DNA of 42,399 nt from Streptomyces griseorubiginosus (GTDB taxonomy: Bacteria; Actinomycetota; Actinomycetes; Streptomycetales; Streptomycetaceae), in NCBI RefSeq assembly GCF_017614965.1, contig NZ_WVUG01000040.1, forward strand, positions 1-42,399, in the 5' to 3' direction. Both the position numbers and the translations under genes were made by a program. The notes beneath the pieces are model-generated. The model was not told where the DNA came from and made no database searches. It saw nothing but the letters and a program-made list of their open reading frames with translations. Positions 15,398-23,001 of this stretch are shown here, in pieces (the first letter of the stretch is position 1; each line of letters starts with the position of its first letter).

Positions 15398-15747
15398 GCA
15401 TGCACCTATCAACTGCGCACGATGCGCATCCGCGCACCCCGGGCGAGGAGCAGTTCGCGCTCGCCGCCGAACTGCTCGCCCTGCTCGGCGACCGCACCCG
15501 CCTCACCCTGCTGCACGCCCTGACCTCGGGCGAGGCCGATGTCACGACCCTCACGGAGGCCTGCGGCGCGGCCCGGCCCGCCGTCAGCCAGCATCTGGCA
15601 CGGCTGCGCCTCGCGGGCCTGGTGACCACACGGAAGGAAGGGCGGCGGGTGATCTACTCACTGCCCGACGGGCATCTGCGGCGGCTGGTGGACGAGGCCC
15701 TGAACGTGGCCGACCACCGGCTCAGCGACCGGCCCCTGCACGACTGA
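15388..15747 (+). CDS. ArsR/SmtB-family metal-sensing repressor
   Basis: The 119-residue protein is a winged-helix ArsR regulator: LLALLGDRTRLTLLHAL, the recognition helix in ARPAVSQHLARLRLAGLV, and a wing with TRKEGRRVIYSLPDG. The C-terminal helix DEALNVADHRLSDRPLHD has His and Asp residues where SmtB-type sensors bind metal (alpha-5), and the N-terminus adds further histidines (MHLSTAHDAH). It is expected to release DNA on binding Zn2+, Ni2+ or Co2+ and so allow CDF expression. No cysteine motif of arsenic or cadmium sensors is seen apart from one Cys in TEACGAA. ATG 15388 lies in the predicted operator. Confidence 0.88.
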   Translation: MSARMHLSTAHDAHPRTPGEEQFALAAELLALLGDRTRLTLLHALTSGEADVTTLTEACGAARPAVSQHLARLRLAGLVTTRKEGRRVIYSLPDGHLRRLVDEALNVADHRLSDRPLHD

Positions 15748-15753
15748 GGCGGG

Positions 15754-16971
15754 TCACCGGGGGATCGTGCCGAGGTACTGCTCGGCGAACGCGGCCGCCG
15801 CGGCGGGGGACGCGAAGAGGCGACGCAGCCGGGCCAGCGTGGTGCCCGCACGGTAGGCGTCGCCGGACGACGTGCCGTGGTACACCTCCGACAGCCACTG
15901 CGAGAACTCCTGGTAGTCCCACACCCGGTCCAGGCAGGCGTCGGAGTAGCCGTTCAGGCCGCCCGGTTCGCCCTTGGTGAGGTACTCCACGAGACCGTCC
16001 CCCAGCAGGAAGGCGTCGTGCAGGGCGAGGTTCATGCCCTTCGCCGCGATGGGGGCGGTGAGGTGGGCGGCGTCCCCGGCGAGGAAGAGACGGCCGAACA
16101 CCATGGGTTCGACCACGTAGTTGTGCATGTCGAGGACCCGTTTCTCGATCAGCCGGCCCTCGGTCAGCGGGGGCCGGTCGGCCGCGCCGAGGCGTTCCTG
16201 CAGCTCGGCCCAGACCCGCTCGTGGGACCAGTTGTCCGGGTCGTCGCCGGGAGGGCACTGAAGGTAGTAGCGGGTGACCTCCGGGCTGCGGGCCATGTGG
16301 CCCGCGAAGCCGCGCGGATGGACGCCGAAGACCACGCAGTCGCTGGACGGCGGCGCCTCGGCGAGCAGCGCCAGCCAGCCGACGCCGTAGTCGTGCCGGG
16401 CGATCCGGGCCCGCTTCGGCAGCACGGTCCGCGTCACCCCGCGCGCCCCGTCGCAGCCGGCGACGAACTCGCAGTGCACCAGCACCCGTTGCCCGGTCCC
16501 CGGGTCGAGGTACGACACGGTCGGCCGGTCCGAGTCCAGGCCGTGCAGCTGGACGTCGCGCACGCCGAACCGTATGGCTCCGCCACGCACGTCGGCGTAC
16601 TCGCGCACGAGGTCGGTCACCAGCAACGGCTGCGGATACACGAAGTGGTGATGCCCCGTCAGTTCCTGGTACGGGAAGCGGTACCGCTGCCCCTCGAAGC
16701 GGAACTCGCACTCGGTGTGCAGCTGCGCCCGGTCCAACAGGTTCTGCGCGAGACCCCGTTGTTCCAGTCCGCGCACCGCCCACTCCTCGATCACCCCGGC
16801 CCGGGGCCGCCGTTCGATGAACTCCCGGGTCTCGGTCTCCAGGACCAGACAGTCGACCGAGGCGGCCCGCAGGATGTTCCCGACGGTGAGACCGGCAGGC
16901 CCGGCGCCCACGATCACGACCGGAAAGCGCTGCGGGGAGGGCGAGTCGGGGTCCTGGGCGGGGAGAGTCAC
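15754..16971 (-). CDS. pobA: PobA-like 4-hydroxybenzoate 3-monooxygenase
   Basis: The 405-residue flavoprotein has VVIVGAGPAGLTVG for FAD (residues 18-31), the hydroxybenzoate-hydroxylase-type RAGVIEEWAVRGLEQRGL segment, and GRLFLAGDAAHLTAPIAAKG for the second FAD contact. This matches PobA, which hydroxylates 4-hydroxybenzoate to protocatechuate with NAD(P)H and O2. No protocatechuate ring-cleavage gene lies nearby, so pathway placement is inferred from the family only. Start is GTG 16971; CATAAT lies six bases upstream, suggesting a leaderless mRNA. The stop is 6 bp from the convergent ArsR stop. Confidence 0.88.
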   Translation of the reverse strand: MTLPAQDPDSPSPQRFPVVIVGAGPAGLTVGNILRAASVDCLVLETETREFIERRPRAGVIEEWAVRGLEQRGLAQNLLDRAQLHTECEFRFEGQRYRFPYQELTGHHHFVYPQPLLVTDLVREYADVRGGAIRFGVRDVQLHGLDSDRPTVSYLDPGTGQRVLVHCEFVAGCDGARGVTRTVLPKRARIARHDYGVGWLALLAEAPPSSDCVVFGVHPRGFAGHMARSPEVTRYYLQCPPGDDPDNWSHERVWAELQERLGAADRPPLTEGRLIEKRVLDMHNYVVEPMVFGRLFLAGDAAHLTAPIAAKGMNLALHDAFLLGDGLVEYLTKGEPGGLNGYSDACLDRVWDYQEFSQWLSEVYHGTSSGDAYRAGTTLARLRRLFASPAAAAAFAEQYLGTIPR

Positions 16972-16977
16972 CCGAGC

Positions 16978-16983
16978 ATTATG
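16978..16983 (-). promoter_or_regulatory. -10 box CATAAT, leaderless geometry
   Basis: On the minus strand CATAAT ends six bases before GTG 16971 of the pobA-like gene, with no ribosome site between. The stem-loop just upstream separates this unit from the permease gene. Confidence 0.5.
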
Positions 16984-16988
16984 ACGAC

Positions 16989-17028
16989 GGCCCGCCGGCC
17001 ACGGCAGGGGAGCCGCGGCCGGCGGGCC
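16989..17028 (-). terminator. Perfect 12-bp stem-loop after the APC permease gene
   Basis: GGCCCGCCGGCC (16989-17000) pairs exactly with GGCCGGCGGGCC (17017-17028) around a 16-nt loop, which can itself pair CGGC with GCCG. It lies 22 bp after the permease stop and 18 bp before the pobA-like start. Confidence 0.75.
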
Positions 17029-17050
17029 GGTCGGATCGGGAGGGGGCGGG

Positions 17051-18688
17051 TCAGTGCGCGGGCGCGTCCGTGACCACGACCTCCTCGATGCTGCGCTCGA
17101 TCTCCTCCGGCCGGGAGGCGGTCGCCCGGGCCCAATAGTAGATGCCGAGCGAGAACACGGCGATGATCAGGATGTCCCACCACAGACCGATGGTGCCGCT
17201 GCCGCCGAAGCCGCCCTCGGCGGAGATGAGGCCAAGGCCGATCAGATAGACGGGCAGCCACTGGGCGGCCCTGAAGTCCATCCGCGGCGCGTCCGGCTGG
17301 TTGGTGGCGTTGGCCCACCAGGCGTAGCCGCCCAGCAGCAGATAGCCGAGGACGACCGCGATGCCCAGCCGCCACAGGGTGTCCCAGCCGGCCCAGTAGA
17401 TGATCAGGTTGGCCACGATGAAGGACAGCGGCGAGATCACCTTGCCCGCGGGCAGCCGGTACGGGCGCTCGTGGTGCGGCAGCCGTTCGCTGAAGACGCC
17501 GTACGCGAGCGGCGCGCCCGCGTACATCAGGACGCTCGCCGAGGTGATGAAGCCGACCAGCTCCTGCCAGCTCGGGAACGGCAGGAAGCAGACCACGCCG
17601 GTCACGAACGAGATGATCAGGCCGAACCAGGGCACGCCCCGCTTGTCGGTCTGGGCGAAGATCTTCGGCGCGTAGCCGTTCTTGGCCAGACCGTAGGAGA
17701 CACGGGAGGTGGCGGTCGTGTAGATCAGGCCGGTGCCGCCGGGGGAGATGACGGCGTCCGCGTACAGGACGACGGCGAGCCAGCCGAGACCCACCAGGGT
17801 GGCGAGGCCGGCCCAGGGGCCGCTGATGCCCGGGAAGTCGAGGTGCGCCCAGCCCTTGGCGAAGGTGTGGTGCGGCAGCGCGGCGATGAACACGACCTGC
17901 AGGGCGACGTAGATCACGGCGCCGATCGCGACCGAGCCGAGGGTGGCCCGGGGCAGGTCCCGCTGCGGGTTGCGGCTCTCGCCGGCCAGCTGGATGGCCT
18001 GTTCGAAGCCGAGCAGCGCGAAGATGATGCCGCTCCCGCTGATCGCACTGAGCACGCCCTTGGCGCCGAACGGCGCGAAGCCCTCCGAGGTGAAGTTGCC
18101 CGTGTGGAAGTTGCCCACGGCGACGATGAAGATCGCGGCCAGCGGTACGGCGATCTTCCACCAGGTGGCGGCGCTGTTGGTGTGTGCCAGCGCCCGTACG
18201 CCGAAGAAGTTGACCGCGACGAACACGGCCATGAGCAGTACGGCGACCACGAAACCGGAGGGCGTGAGGGTCTGGTCCTTGTGCTGCAGACCCTGCGCCC
18301 AGCTCCAGTGACCGGCGTAGCCGATCATCGCCTCGACCTCGATCGGCGCGACCGTCGCGGCCTGCAGCCAGGAGAACCAGCCGAAGGACAGGCCGGCCAG
18401 GCCGCCGAAGGCGTAGTGCGGATAGCGTGCCGTGCCGCCGGCCACGGGGAACATGCCACCGAGCTCGGCGTGCACGAGGGCCAGCAGGACGATGGCCACC
18501 GCGCCGATCAGCCACGAGATGATCGCCGCGGGCCCGGCCGCGACCACGGCCTTCTCGGCGCCGTACAGCCAGCCGGAACCGATGATCGAACCGACGGATG
18601 CCCACATCAGACCGATCAGTCCGACGTCCCGCCGCAGGCTGGTCGGACCCCTGGTGCCCTCTGCCGAGGTCTGCTCGACGCTCACCAT
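17051..18688 (-). CDS. APC-superfamily amino acid/polyamine permease
   Basis: The 545-residue protein has about 12-14 membrane helices. Helix 1 holds the APC signature SVGSIIGSGWLYG, helix 3 AELGGMFPVAGGTARYPHYA, helix 6 FALLGFEQAIQLAGESRNPQ, all typical of amino acid-polyamine-organocation transporters. The substrate is unknown; a charged, acidic C-terminal tail follows the last helix. ATG 18688 has GAGAGG about 11 bases upstream; GTG 18685 is an alternative. It is transcribed alone, bounded by stem-loops on both sides, with a palindrome upstream as a candidate operator. Confidence 0.88.
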   Translation of the reverse strand: MVSVEQTSAEGTRGPTSLRRDVGLIGLMWASVGSIIGSGWLYGAEKAVVAAGPAAIISWLIGAVAIVLLALVHAELGGMFPVAGGTARYPHYAFGGLAGLSFGWFSWLQAATVAPIEVEAMIGYAGHWSWAQGLQHKDQTLTPSGFVVAVLLMAVFVAVNFFGVRALAHTNSAATWWKIAVPLAAIFIVAVGNFHTGNFTSEGFAPFGAKGVLSAISGSGIIFALLGFEQAIQLAGESRNPQRDLPRATLGSVAIGAVIYVALQVVFIAALPHHTFAKGWAHLDFPGISGPWAGLATLVGLGWLAVVLYADAVISPGGTGLIYTTATSRVSYGLAKNGYAPKIFAQTDKRGVPWFGLIISFVTGVVCFLPFPSWQELVGFITSASVLMYAGAPLAYGVFSERLPHHERPYRLPAGKVISPLSFIVANLIIYWAGWDTLWRLGIAVVLGYLLLGGYAWWANATNQPDAPRMDFRAAQWLPVYLIGLGLISAEGGFGGSGTIGLWWDILIIAVFSLGIYYWARATASRPEEIERSIEEVVVTDAPAH

Positions 18689-18732
18689 ATTTTCAGCGAC
18701 CTCTCACGAGTTGAATAGAACTTTTCAGTGCG

Positions 18733-18744
18733 TGCGACGTCGCA
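18733..18744. promoter_or_regulatory. Perfect palindrome TGCGACGTCGCA upstream of the permease
   Basis: This 12-bp palindrome lies 45-56 bp upstream of the APC permease start on the minus strand. Its position fits an operator; no regulator gene is adjacent. Confidence 0.45.
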
Positions 18745-18847
18745 GATTACGAATCACCGGCGGACGGCAGAAGACTCATGGTGAAGTTTTGACCAACGCC
18801 CGGTACGTTCCTGGACAGCGCTTCAGCCGCCGTGTACGCACACGAAA

Positions 18848-18878
18848 CCCCTGTGACCAGTGCAGCTGTTCACAGGGG
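18848..18878 (-). terminator. Terminator after the CoA-binding protein gene
   Basis: CCCCTGTGA (18848-18856) pairs exactly with TCACAGGGG (18870-18878). Read on the minus strand the stem is followed by TTTCGTG, so it looks like a Rho-independent terminator 23 bp after the stop at 18901. Confidence 0.75.
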
Positions 18879-18900
18879 CGGGGTCGGGACGCCGGGCCGG

Positions 18901-19308
18901 CTAGTCGAGGCGGGGAATCTCGATCGCGGGGCAGCGGTCCATGACCATGTCCAGTCCGGCGGCGCGCGTGCGCTCGTACGCGGCCTCGTCGATGACGCCG
19001 AGCTGGAACCAGACGGCCTTGGCACCCTTGGCGACGGCCTCGTCCGCGACCGCTCCGGCGAGATCGCTGTTGACGAAGACGTCGACGACGTCCACGTCGA
19101 AGGGGATGTCGGCGAGGGAGGCGTAGCCCTGTTCGCCGTGCACCGTCTCCGCCTTGGGGTGGACCGGGACGACCCGCTTGCCGAAGCGCTGCAACACCTG
19201 GGCGACGCCGTACGCCGCGCGCCGCTGGTTCGAGGAGAGGCCCACCACCGCCCAGGTGTCGCCGAGCCCGGTGAGGATCTTGCGAACCGTTGCCTCGTCG
19301 CCGTACAC
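18901..19308 (-). CDS. CoA-binding domain protein (YccU-like)
   Basis: A 135-residue single-domain Rossmann protein: TWAVVGLSSNQRRAAYGVA near residues 18-36, VVPVHPKA, and DVVDVFVNSDLAG followed by AKAVWFQLGVID, as in the YccU/CoA_binding_2 family. These proteins bind CoA; a physiological role is not established. GTG 19308 follows GGGAGG by six bases. Normal length for the family, transcribed alone and divergent from the CysRS-like gene. Confidence 0.88.
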   Translation of the reverse strand: MYGDEATVRKILTGLGDTWAVVGLSSNQRRAAYGVAQVLQRFGKRVVPVHPKAETVHGEQGYASLADIPFDVDVVDVFVNSDLAGAVADEAVAKGAKAVWFQLGVIDEAAYERTRAAGLDMVMDRCPAIEIPRLD

Positions 19309-19424
19309 CCGGGCCTCCCTGAGCCGTCGTGAAGTGCTGTCGCAGTCGACAACCGAAGCCCTCGCGCGGGCATTCCTGAACGCGGCCCGCCCTTCGACGG
19401 CGGCGACGAGGAGGCGTTGATTTC

Positions 19425-19471
19425 CACGCGCGTGTCCGGAATCCGCGCCGGATGCCTGCGCACGCGCGTGT
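19425..19471. promoter_or_regulatory. Two copies of the palindrome CACGCGCGTG in a divergent spacer
   Basis: CACGCGCGTGT occurs at 19425-19435 and again at 19461-19471, 36 bp apart, between the CoA-binding gene and the CysRS-like gene. The second copy ends just before the TACGCT -10 box. Paired sites on nearly the same helix face suggest a cooperative operator. Confidence 0.4.
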
Positions 19472-19478
19472 GCCCGCC

Positions 19479-19484
19479 TACGCT
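19479..19484 (+). promoter_or_regulatory. -10 box TACGCT, leaderless geometry
   Basis: TACGCT ends six bases before GTG 19491. There is no ribosome site ahead of that start. Confidence 0.5.
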
Positions 19485-19490
19485 CACCCC

Positions 19491-20216
19491 GTGCTGCGCA
19501 TCACCGACGCCCGAACCCGTCAGTCCGTCGACGCCGCCCCCGCCCGCAGGGGGCTGACCCGGATCGAGGCCCATGTACCGAGCTTCGACACCGGCGCCCT
19601 GCGCGTGCTGCTCGTCGCCGATCTGCTCGTCCGGGCCCTGGAGCTGGGCGGTACCCCGGCGTGGGGGGTGCTGACCGGTGAACGGGAGCAGTCGGAGCTG
19701 CGGGCCGGGGCCGCAGCGCTCGGTGTACGGCCGTTCGAGGACCGCCGGGACGTCGGCTCCGGACTCGGCGAGGGGCAGGTCGTCCATGTCGTCGCCGAGG
19801 GCGGCGCCTCCCCCGAGGGGCTCCGGGTCGTCGTCGCCCCGGTCGACCCGGAGGAACCCGGCGCCACCGAGGGCGCCGATCCTACGGCCCTGCGCCTCGC
19901 CCTGATCTCCCGGCGCCACGGCGAACCCGTGCGGCTCGACCGCGCAGCCCTCGCCGACGCCCACGACACCCTCGTACGCTGGCGGCAAGCGGTCGCCGCC
20001 TGGGCGCGGCAGCCGTCACGGCCCGTGCCCGAGGAGGCGCGCACCCGCCTCCGTACCGCCTGGGAGGACGATCTGGACATTCCCGCCGTGCTCCAGGCGC
20101 TGACCTGGGTGGAGACCTCCGCCGACCTGCCGGAGGGCGCCCGCTTCGAGACGTACGCCTACGCCGACCGGCTCCTAGGCCTCGAACTCACCCGCGACCT
20201 GGGGTGCCCGTCGTGA
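19491..20216 (+). CDS. Degenerate cysteinyl-tRNA synthetase paralogue
   Basis: The 241-residue protein follows the order of cysteinyl-tRNA synthetase but is about half its length. LRITDARTRQSVDAAPARRG corresponds to the CysRS N-terminal strand, GALRVLLVADLLVRALELGG to the helix after HIGH, and ADPTALRLALISRRHGEPVR to the late catalytic domain; a helical C-terminus with DDLDIPAVLQAL follows. The HIGH and KMSKS motifs and the zinc cysteines are absent, so it should not charge tRNA. GTG 19491 is chosen because a -10 box sits six bases upstream. Its stop overlaps the sixA-like start (GTGA), so the two are co-translated. Function unknown; family assignment is my reading. Confidence 0.65.
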   Translation: MLRITDARTRQSVDAAPARRGLTRIEAHVPSFDTGALRVLLVADLLVRALELGGTPAWGVLTGEREQSELRAGAAALGVRPFEDRRDVGSGLGEGQVVHVVAEGGASPEGLRVVVAPVDPEEPGATEGADPTALRLALISRRHGEPVRLDRAALADAHDTLVRWRQAVAAWARQPSRPVPEEARTRLRTAWEDDLDIPAVLQALTWVETSADLPEGARFETYAYADRLLGLELTRDLGCPS

Positions 20217-20758
20217 TCGCGCGCGCCGGAGCCGGTCCGCTGCGCCGCCTCGTGGTGCTGCGGCACGCCAAGTCCGCCTGGCCGGACGGCGTCCCGGACC
20301 ACGAGCGCCCGCTCGCGCCGCGCGGCAGACGTGACGCGCCCGCGGCAGGCCGTGCGCTGGTCGAGGCCGACTGCCTGCCCGACCTCGCCCTGTGCTCCAC
20401 CGCCGTGCGCGCCCGCCAGACCTGGGAGCTGGCCTCGGCCCAGTGGGGCACACCGCCGCCCGTACGGCAGGACCCGCGGCTGTACGCCGCCGATGCCATC
20501 GACCTGCTGGGGGTCGTGCACGAGGTGTCGCCCGAGGTGGAGACGCTGCTGCTGATCGGGCACAACCCCGGCCTGGAGGACCTGGTCCTGGAACTCGCCG
20601 GGGACGGCCTGGACGACACGCTGGACGAGGTACGGACGAAGTTCCCCACCTCGGCGATCGCCGTACTGGCCTGGCACGGCACCAGCTGGCAGGCCCTCGC
20701 CCCCGGCACCGCGCTGCTGACCGGGGTGATCGTGGCACGCGGCAAGAAGGACCGCTGA
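20213..20758 (+). CDS. SixA-type histidine phosphatase
   Basis: The 181-residue protein is a small histidine-phosphatase-superfamily enzyme: the catalytic RHAKS at residues 17-21, a typical ERPLAPRGRRDAPAAGRAL after it, and the second catalytic region LLLIGHNPGLEDLVLEL. SixA-like proteins remove phosphate from phosphohistidine, for example on phosphotransfer proteins. GTG 20213 overlaps the stop of the CysRS-like gene, with GGGG eight bases upstream; GTG 20204 is the alternative. The coupling to a dead synthetase is unusual and its meaning unknown. Confidence 0.88.
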   Translation: MIARAGAGPLRRLVVLRHAKSAWPDGVPDHERPLAPRGRRDAPAAGRALVEADCLPDLALCSTAVRARQTWELASAQWGTPPPVRQDPRLYAADAIDLLGVVHEVSPEVETLLLIGHNPGLEDLVLELAGDGLDDTLDEVRTKFPTSAIAVLAWHGTSWQALAPGTALLTGVIVARGKKDR

Positions 20759-20809
20759 GCGCTGGCGATGACATCGGGGCAGGTGGGAGTCTGTGCGTCG
20801 GCGCCAAGG

Positions 20810-20815
20810 TAGCGT
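20810..20815 (+). promoter_or_regulatory. -10-like box TAGCGT before the small unknown gene
   Basis: TAGCGT would place a transcript start near 20822, about 26 bases before GTG 20848, with GGAAAGGG and GGCGGA in the leader. Confidence 0.4.
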
Positions 20816-20847
20816 CACTGATCTACCGGAAAGGGTCGGGCGGAACC

Positions 20848-21078
20848 GTGGTCGATGTCGTGGGTGTCATGGAGGCACTTGCCGAGCAGGGCGTCACGGT
20901 GCTGTTCAAGGCGGATGCGGAGCGCATGCGTGACGGAGTGCGGCCGTGGACCTTCGTCGCGAGCGGTGCTCCCTTCCACGAGGACCTGCTCGTGCGTACC
21001 GATGCCGCCTCGGTGGAAGCCTGCCTGGAGATCTGCCTGCCGCAGCTGCGCGAGCGCGGACTGGTCGTCCCTGGGTGA
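20848..21078 (+). CDS. Small conserved-looking protein of unknown function
   Basis: A 76-residue soluble acidic protein starting VVDVVGVMEALAEQGVTVLF and containing RDGVRPWTFVASG and EDLLVRTDAASVEACLEICL. Codon use shows strong third-position GC, there is a purine-rich leader, and it ends 25 bp before the YigZ gene. I do not recognise a family. GTG 20848 is the preferred start; ATG 20869 would give 69 residues. No signal peptide or membrane helix. Confidence 0.65.
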   Translation: MVDVVGVMEALAEQGVTVLFKADAERMRDGVRPWTFVASGAPFHEDLLVRTDAASVEACLEICLPQLRERGLVVPG

Positions 21079-21091
21079 CGACCCGGTTGAC

Positions 21092-21097
21092 TAGGCT
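21092..21097 (+). promoter_or_regulatory. -10 box TAGGCT, leaderless geometry
   Basis: TAGGCT ends six bases before ATG 21104, with no ribosome site. Confidence 0.5.
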
Positions 21098-21103
21098 GAC
21101 CGG

Positions 21104-21730
21104 ATGCAGGACGAGTACCGCACTGTCGCGCGCGTGGGTGTGCATGAGATCGAGGTCAACCGGTCGCGCTTTTTGTGCGCGCTCGCTCCGGCCGGCAGCG
21201 AAAAGGAGGCGCAGGACTTCATCGCCGCCGTCCGCAAGGAGCACACGGACGCCACCCACAACTGCTGGGCCTACGTCATCGGTGCCGACGCCTCCGTCCA
21301 GAAGGCGAGCGACGACGGCGAACCGGGCGGCACCGCCGGCGTCCCCATGCTGCAGATGCTGCTGCGCCGCGAGATGCGGTACGTCGTCGCCGTCGTCACC
21401 CGCTACTACGGCGGCGTCAAACTCGGCGCGGGCGGCCTCATCAGGGCGTACGGCGGCGCGGTCGGCGAGGCTCTGGACACCCTCGGCACCCTCACCCGCC
21501 GCCGCTTCCGCCTCGCCACGGTGACCGTCGACCACCAGCGCGCCGGCAAGGTCCAGAACGACCTGCGGTCCACGGGGCGCGAGGTGCGGGACGTGCGCTA
21601 CGGCGAGGCGGTCACCATCGAGATCGGCCTGCCGGACGCCGACGTGGAGGCCTTCCGTGCATGGCTGGCCGACGCCACGGCCGGCACCGCGGGCTTCGAA
21701 CTCGGCGGAGAGGCCTACGGAGACGCCTGA
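21104..21730 (+). CDS. YigZ/IMPACT-family protein
   Basis: The 208-residue protein has the UPF0029/IMPACT fold: an N-terminal domain with ATHNCWAYVIG and the signature DDGEPGGTAGVPML (residues 70-83), then VTRYYGGVKLGAGGL, followed by a C-terminal DUF1949-like domain. YigZ relatives may bind nucleic acid or act in translation control, but no reaction is firmly assigned in bacteria. Start is ATG 21104 with a leaderless-type promoter. Normal length. Confidence 0.92.
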   Translation: MQDEYRTVARVGVHEIEVNRSRFLCALAPAGSEKEAQDFIAAVRKEHTDATHNCWAYVIGADASVQKASDDGEPGGTAGVPMLQMLLRREMRYVVAVVTRYYGGVKLGAGGLIRAYGGAVGEALDTLGTLTRRRFRLATVTVDHQRAGKVQNDLRSTGREVRDVRYGEAVTIEIGLPDADVEAFRAWLADATAGTAGFELGGEAYGDA

Positions 21731-21823
21731 CGTACCGGATGTAACGGTCGTAACGGACAGGCGCAGTACGGCTCATGACGGGCCGATACGGGAGTAACCA
21801 CCCGTGATGTCGGACCCGGCCGT

Positions 21824-21829
21824 TAGTCT
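21824..21829 (+). promoter_or_regulatory. -10 box TAGTCT ahead of sbcD
   Basis: TAGTCT ends eight bases before ATG 21838. GGGGATC is too close to the start to be a normal ribosome site, so a leaderless or near-leaderless sbcDC mRNA is likely. Confidence 0.45.
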
Positions 21830-21837
21830 CGGGGATC

Positions 21838-23001
21838 ATGAGACTGCTGCACACTTCCGACTGGCATCTCGGCCGGGCGTTCCACCGGGTGAACATGCTT
21901 GGTGCCCAGGCCGAGTTCATCGGCCACCTCGTCGCGGCCGTGCGCGAGCACGCCGTGGACGCCGTGGTCGTGTCGGGAGACGTGTACGACCGCGCGGTGC
22001 CGCCGCTCGCCGCGGTAGAGCTGTTCGACGACGCCCTGCACCGCCTCGCCGACCTCGGCGTGCCGACCGTGATGATCTCCGGCAACCACGACTCGGCCCG
22101 CCGCCTCGGTGTCGGCGCCGGACTCATCGGACGCGCGGGCATCCATCTGCGCACCGAGCCCGCGGCCAGCGGAACGCCGGTGGTCCTGGCGGACGAGCAC
22201 GGGGACGTGGCCTTCTACGGACTGCCCTACCTCGAACCCGCCCTGGTGAAGGAGGAGTTCGGCGTCGAGAAGGCAGGACACGAGGCGGTGCTCGCCGCCG
22301 CCATGGAGCGCGTCCGCGCCGACCTCGCCACCCGCGCGCGCGGCACGCGCTCCGTCGTCCTCGCCCACGCCTTCGTCACCGGCGGCGAGGCCAGCGACAG
22401 CGAGCGCGACATCACCGTCGGCGGGGTCGCCGCCGTACCCGCCGGCGTCTTCGACGGCGTCGACTACACGGCCCTCGGCCATCTGCACGGCTGCCAGACC
22501 ATCACCGAGCGCGTCCGTTACTCCGGCTCCCCGCTCGCGTACTCCTTCTCCGAGGCCGACCACCGCAAGTCGATGTGGCTCGTCGACCTCGACGCGCACG
22601 GCGCCGTCACCGCCGAGCGCGTCGACTGCCCGGTGCCGCGCCCGCTGGCCCGCATGCGCGGCCGGCTGGAGGATCTGCTCGCCGACCCCGCCCTCACCCG
22701 GCACGAGGACGCCTGGGTCGAGGCCACCCTGACCGACGCGGTCCGCCCCGCCGATCCCATGGCCCGGCTCACCGAGCGCTTCCCGCACACCCTGAGCCTC
22801 GTCTTCGAACCCGAGCGGGCGCCGGACGACCCCGACGTGTCCTACGCCCGGCGCCTGGCCGGTCGCAGCGACCAGGAGATCGCCGAGGACTTCGTCGCCC
22901 ATGTGCGCGGCGCCGGACCCGACGAGCGCGAACAGGCCGTGCTGCGGGACGCCTTCGACGCGGTGCGCGCCGACGAGGCCGTGCGGGAGGTGGCACGGTG
23001 A
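21838..23001 (+). CDS. sbcD: Exonuclease SbcD (Mre11 homologue)
   Basis: The 387-residue protein has all metallophosphoesterase motifs of SbcD: HTSDWHLG (residues 5-12), VVSGDVYDRAVPP, SGNHDS, a histidine in VVLAHAFVTGG, and ALGHLHG. With SbcC it forms the SbcCD (Mre11-Rad50) nuclease that opens DNA hairpins and processes broken or protein-blocked ends; two Mn2+ ions are expected. The C-terminal part supplies the SbcC-binding cap. Its stop overlaps the sbcC start (GTGA), which keeps the subunits in step. Confidence 0.95.
   Translation: MRLLHTSDWHLGRAFHRVNMLGAQAEFIGHLVAAVREHAVDAVVVSGDVYDRAVPPLAAVELFDDALHRLADLGVPTVMISGNHDSARRLGVGAGLIGRAGIHLRTEPAASGTPVVLADEHGDVAFYGLPYLEPALVKEEFGVEKAGHEAVLAAAMERVRADLATRARGTRSVVLAHAFVTGGEASDSERDITVGGVAAVPAGVFDGVDYTALGHLHGCQTITERVRYSGSPLAYSFSEADHRKSMWLVDLDAHGAVTAERVDCPVPRPLARMRGRLEDLLADPALTRHEDAWVEATLTDAVRPADPMARLTERFPHTLSLVFEPERAPDDPDVSYARRLAGRSDQEIAEDFVAHVRGAGPDEREQAVLRDAFDAVRADEAVREVAR

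Noticed and set aside
21804..22997. Extended N-terminus for SbcC
   Set aside because: The in-frame extension lies entirely within sbcD and is Arg-rich non-protein-like sequence. GTG 22998 with a ribosome site and GTGA overlap is the natural start.
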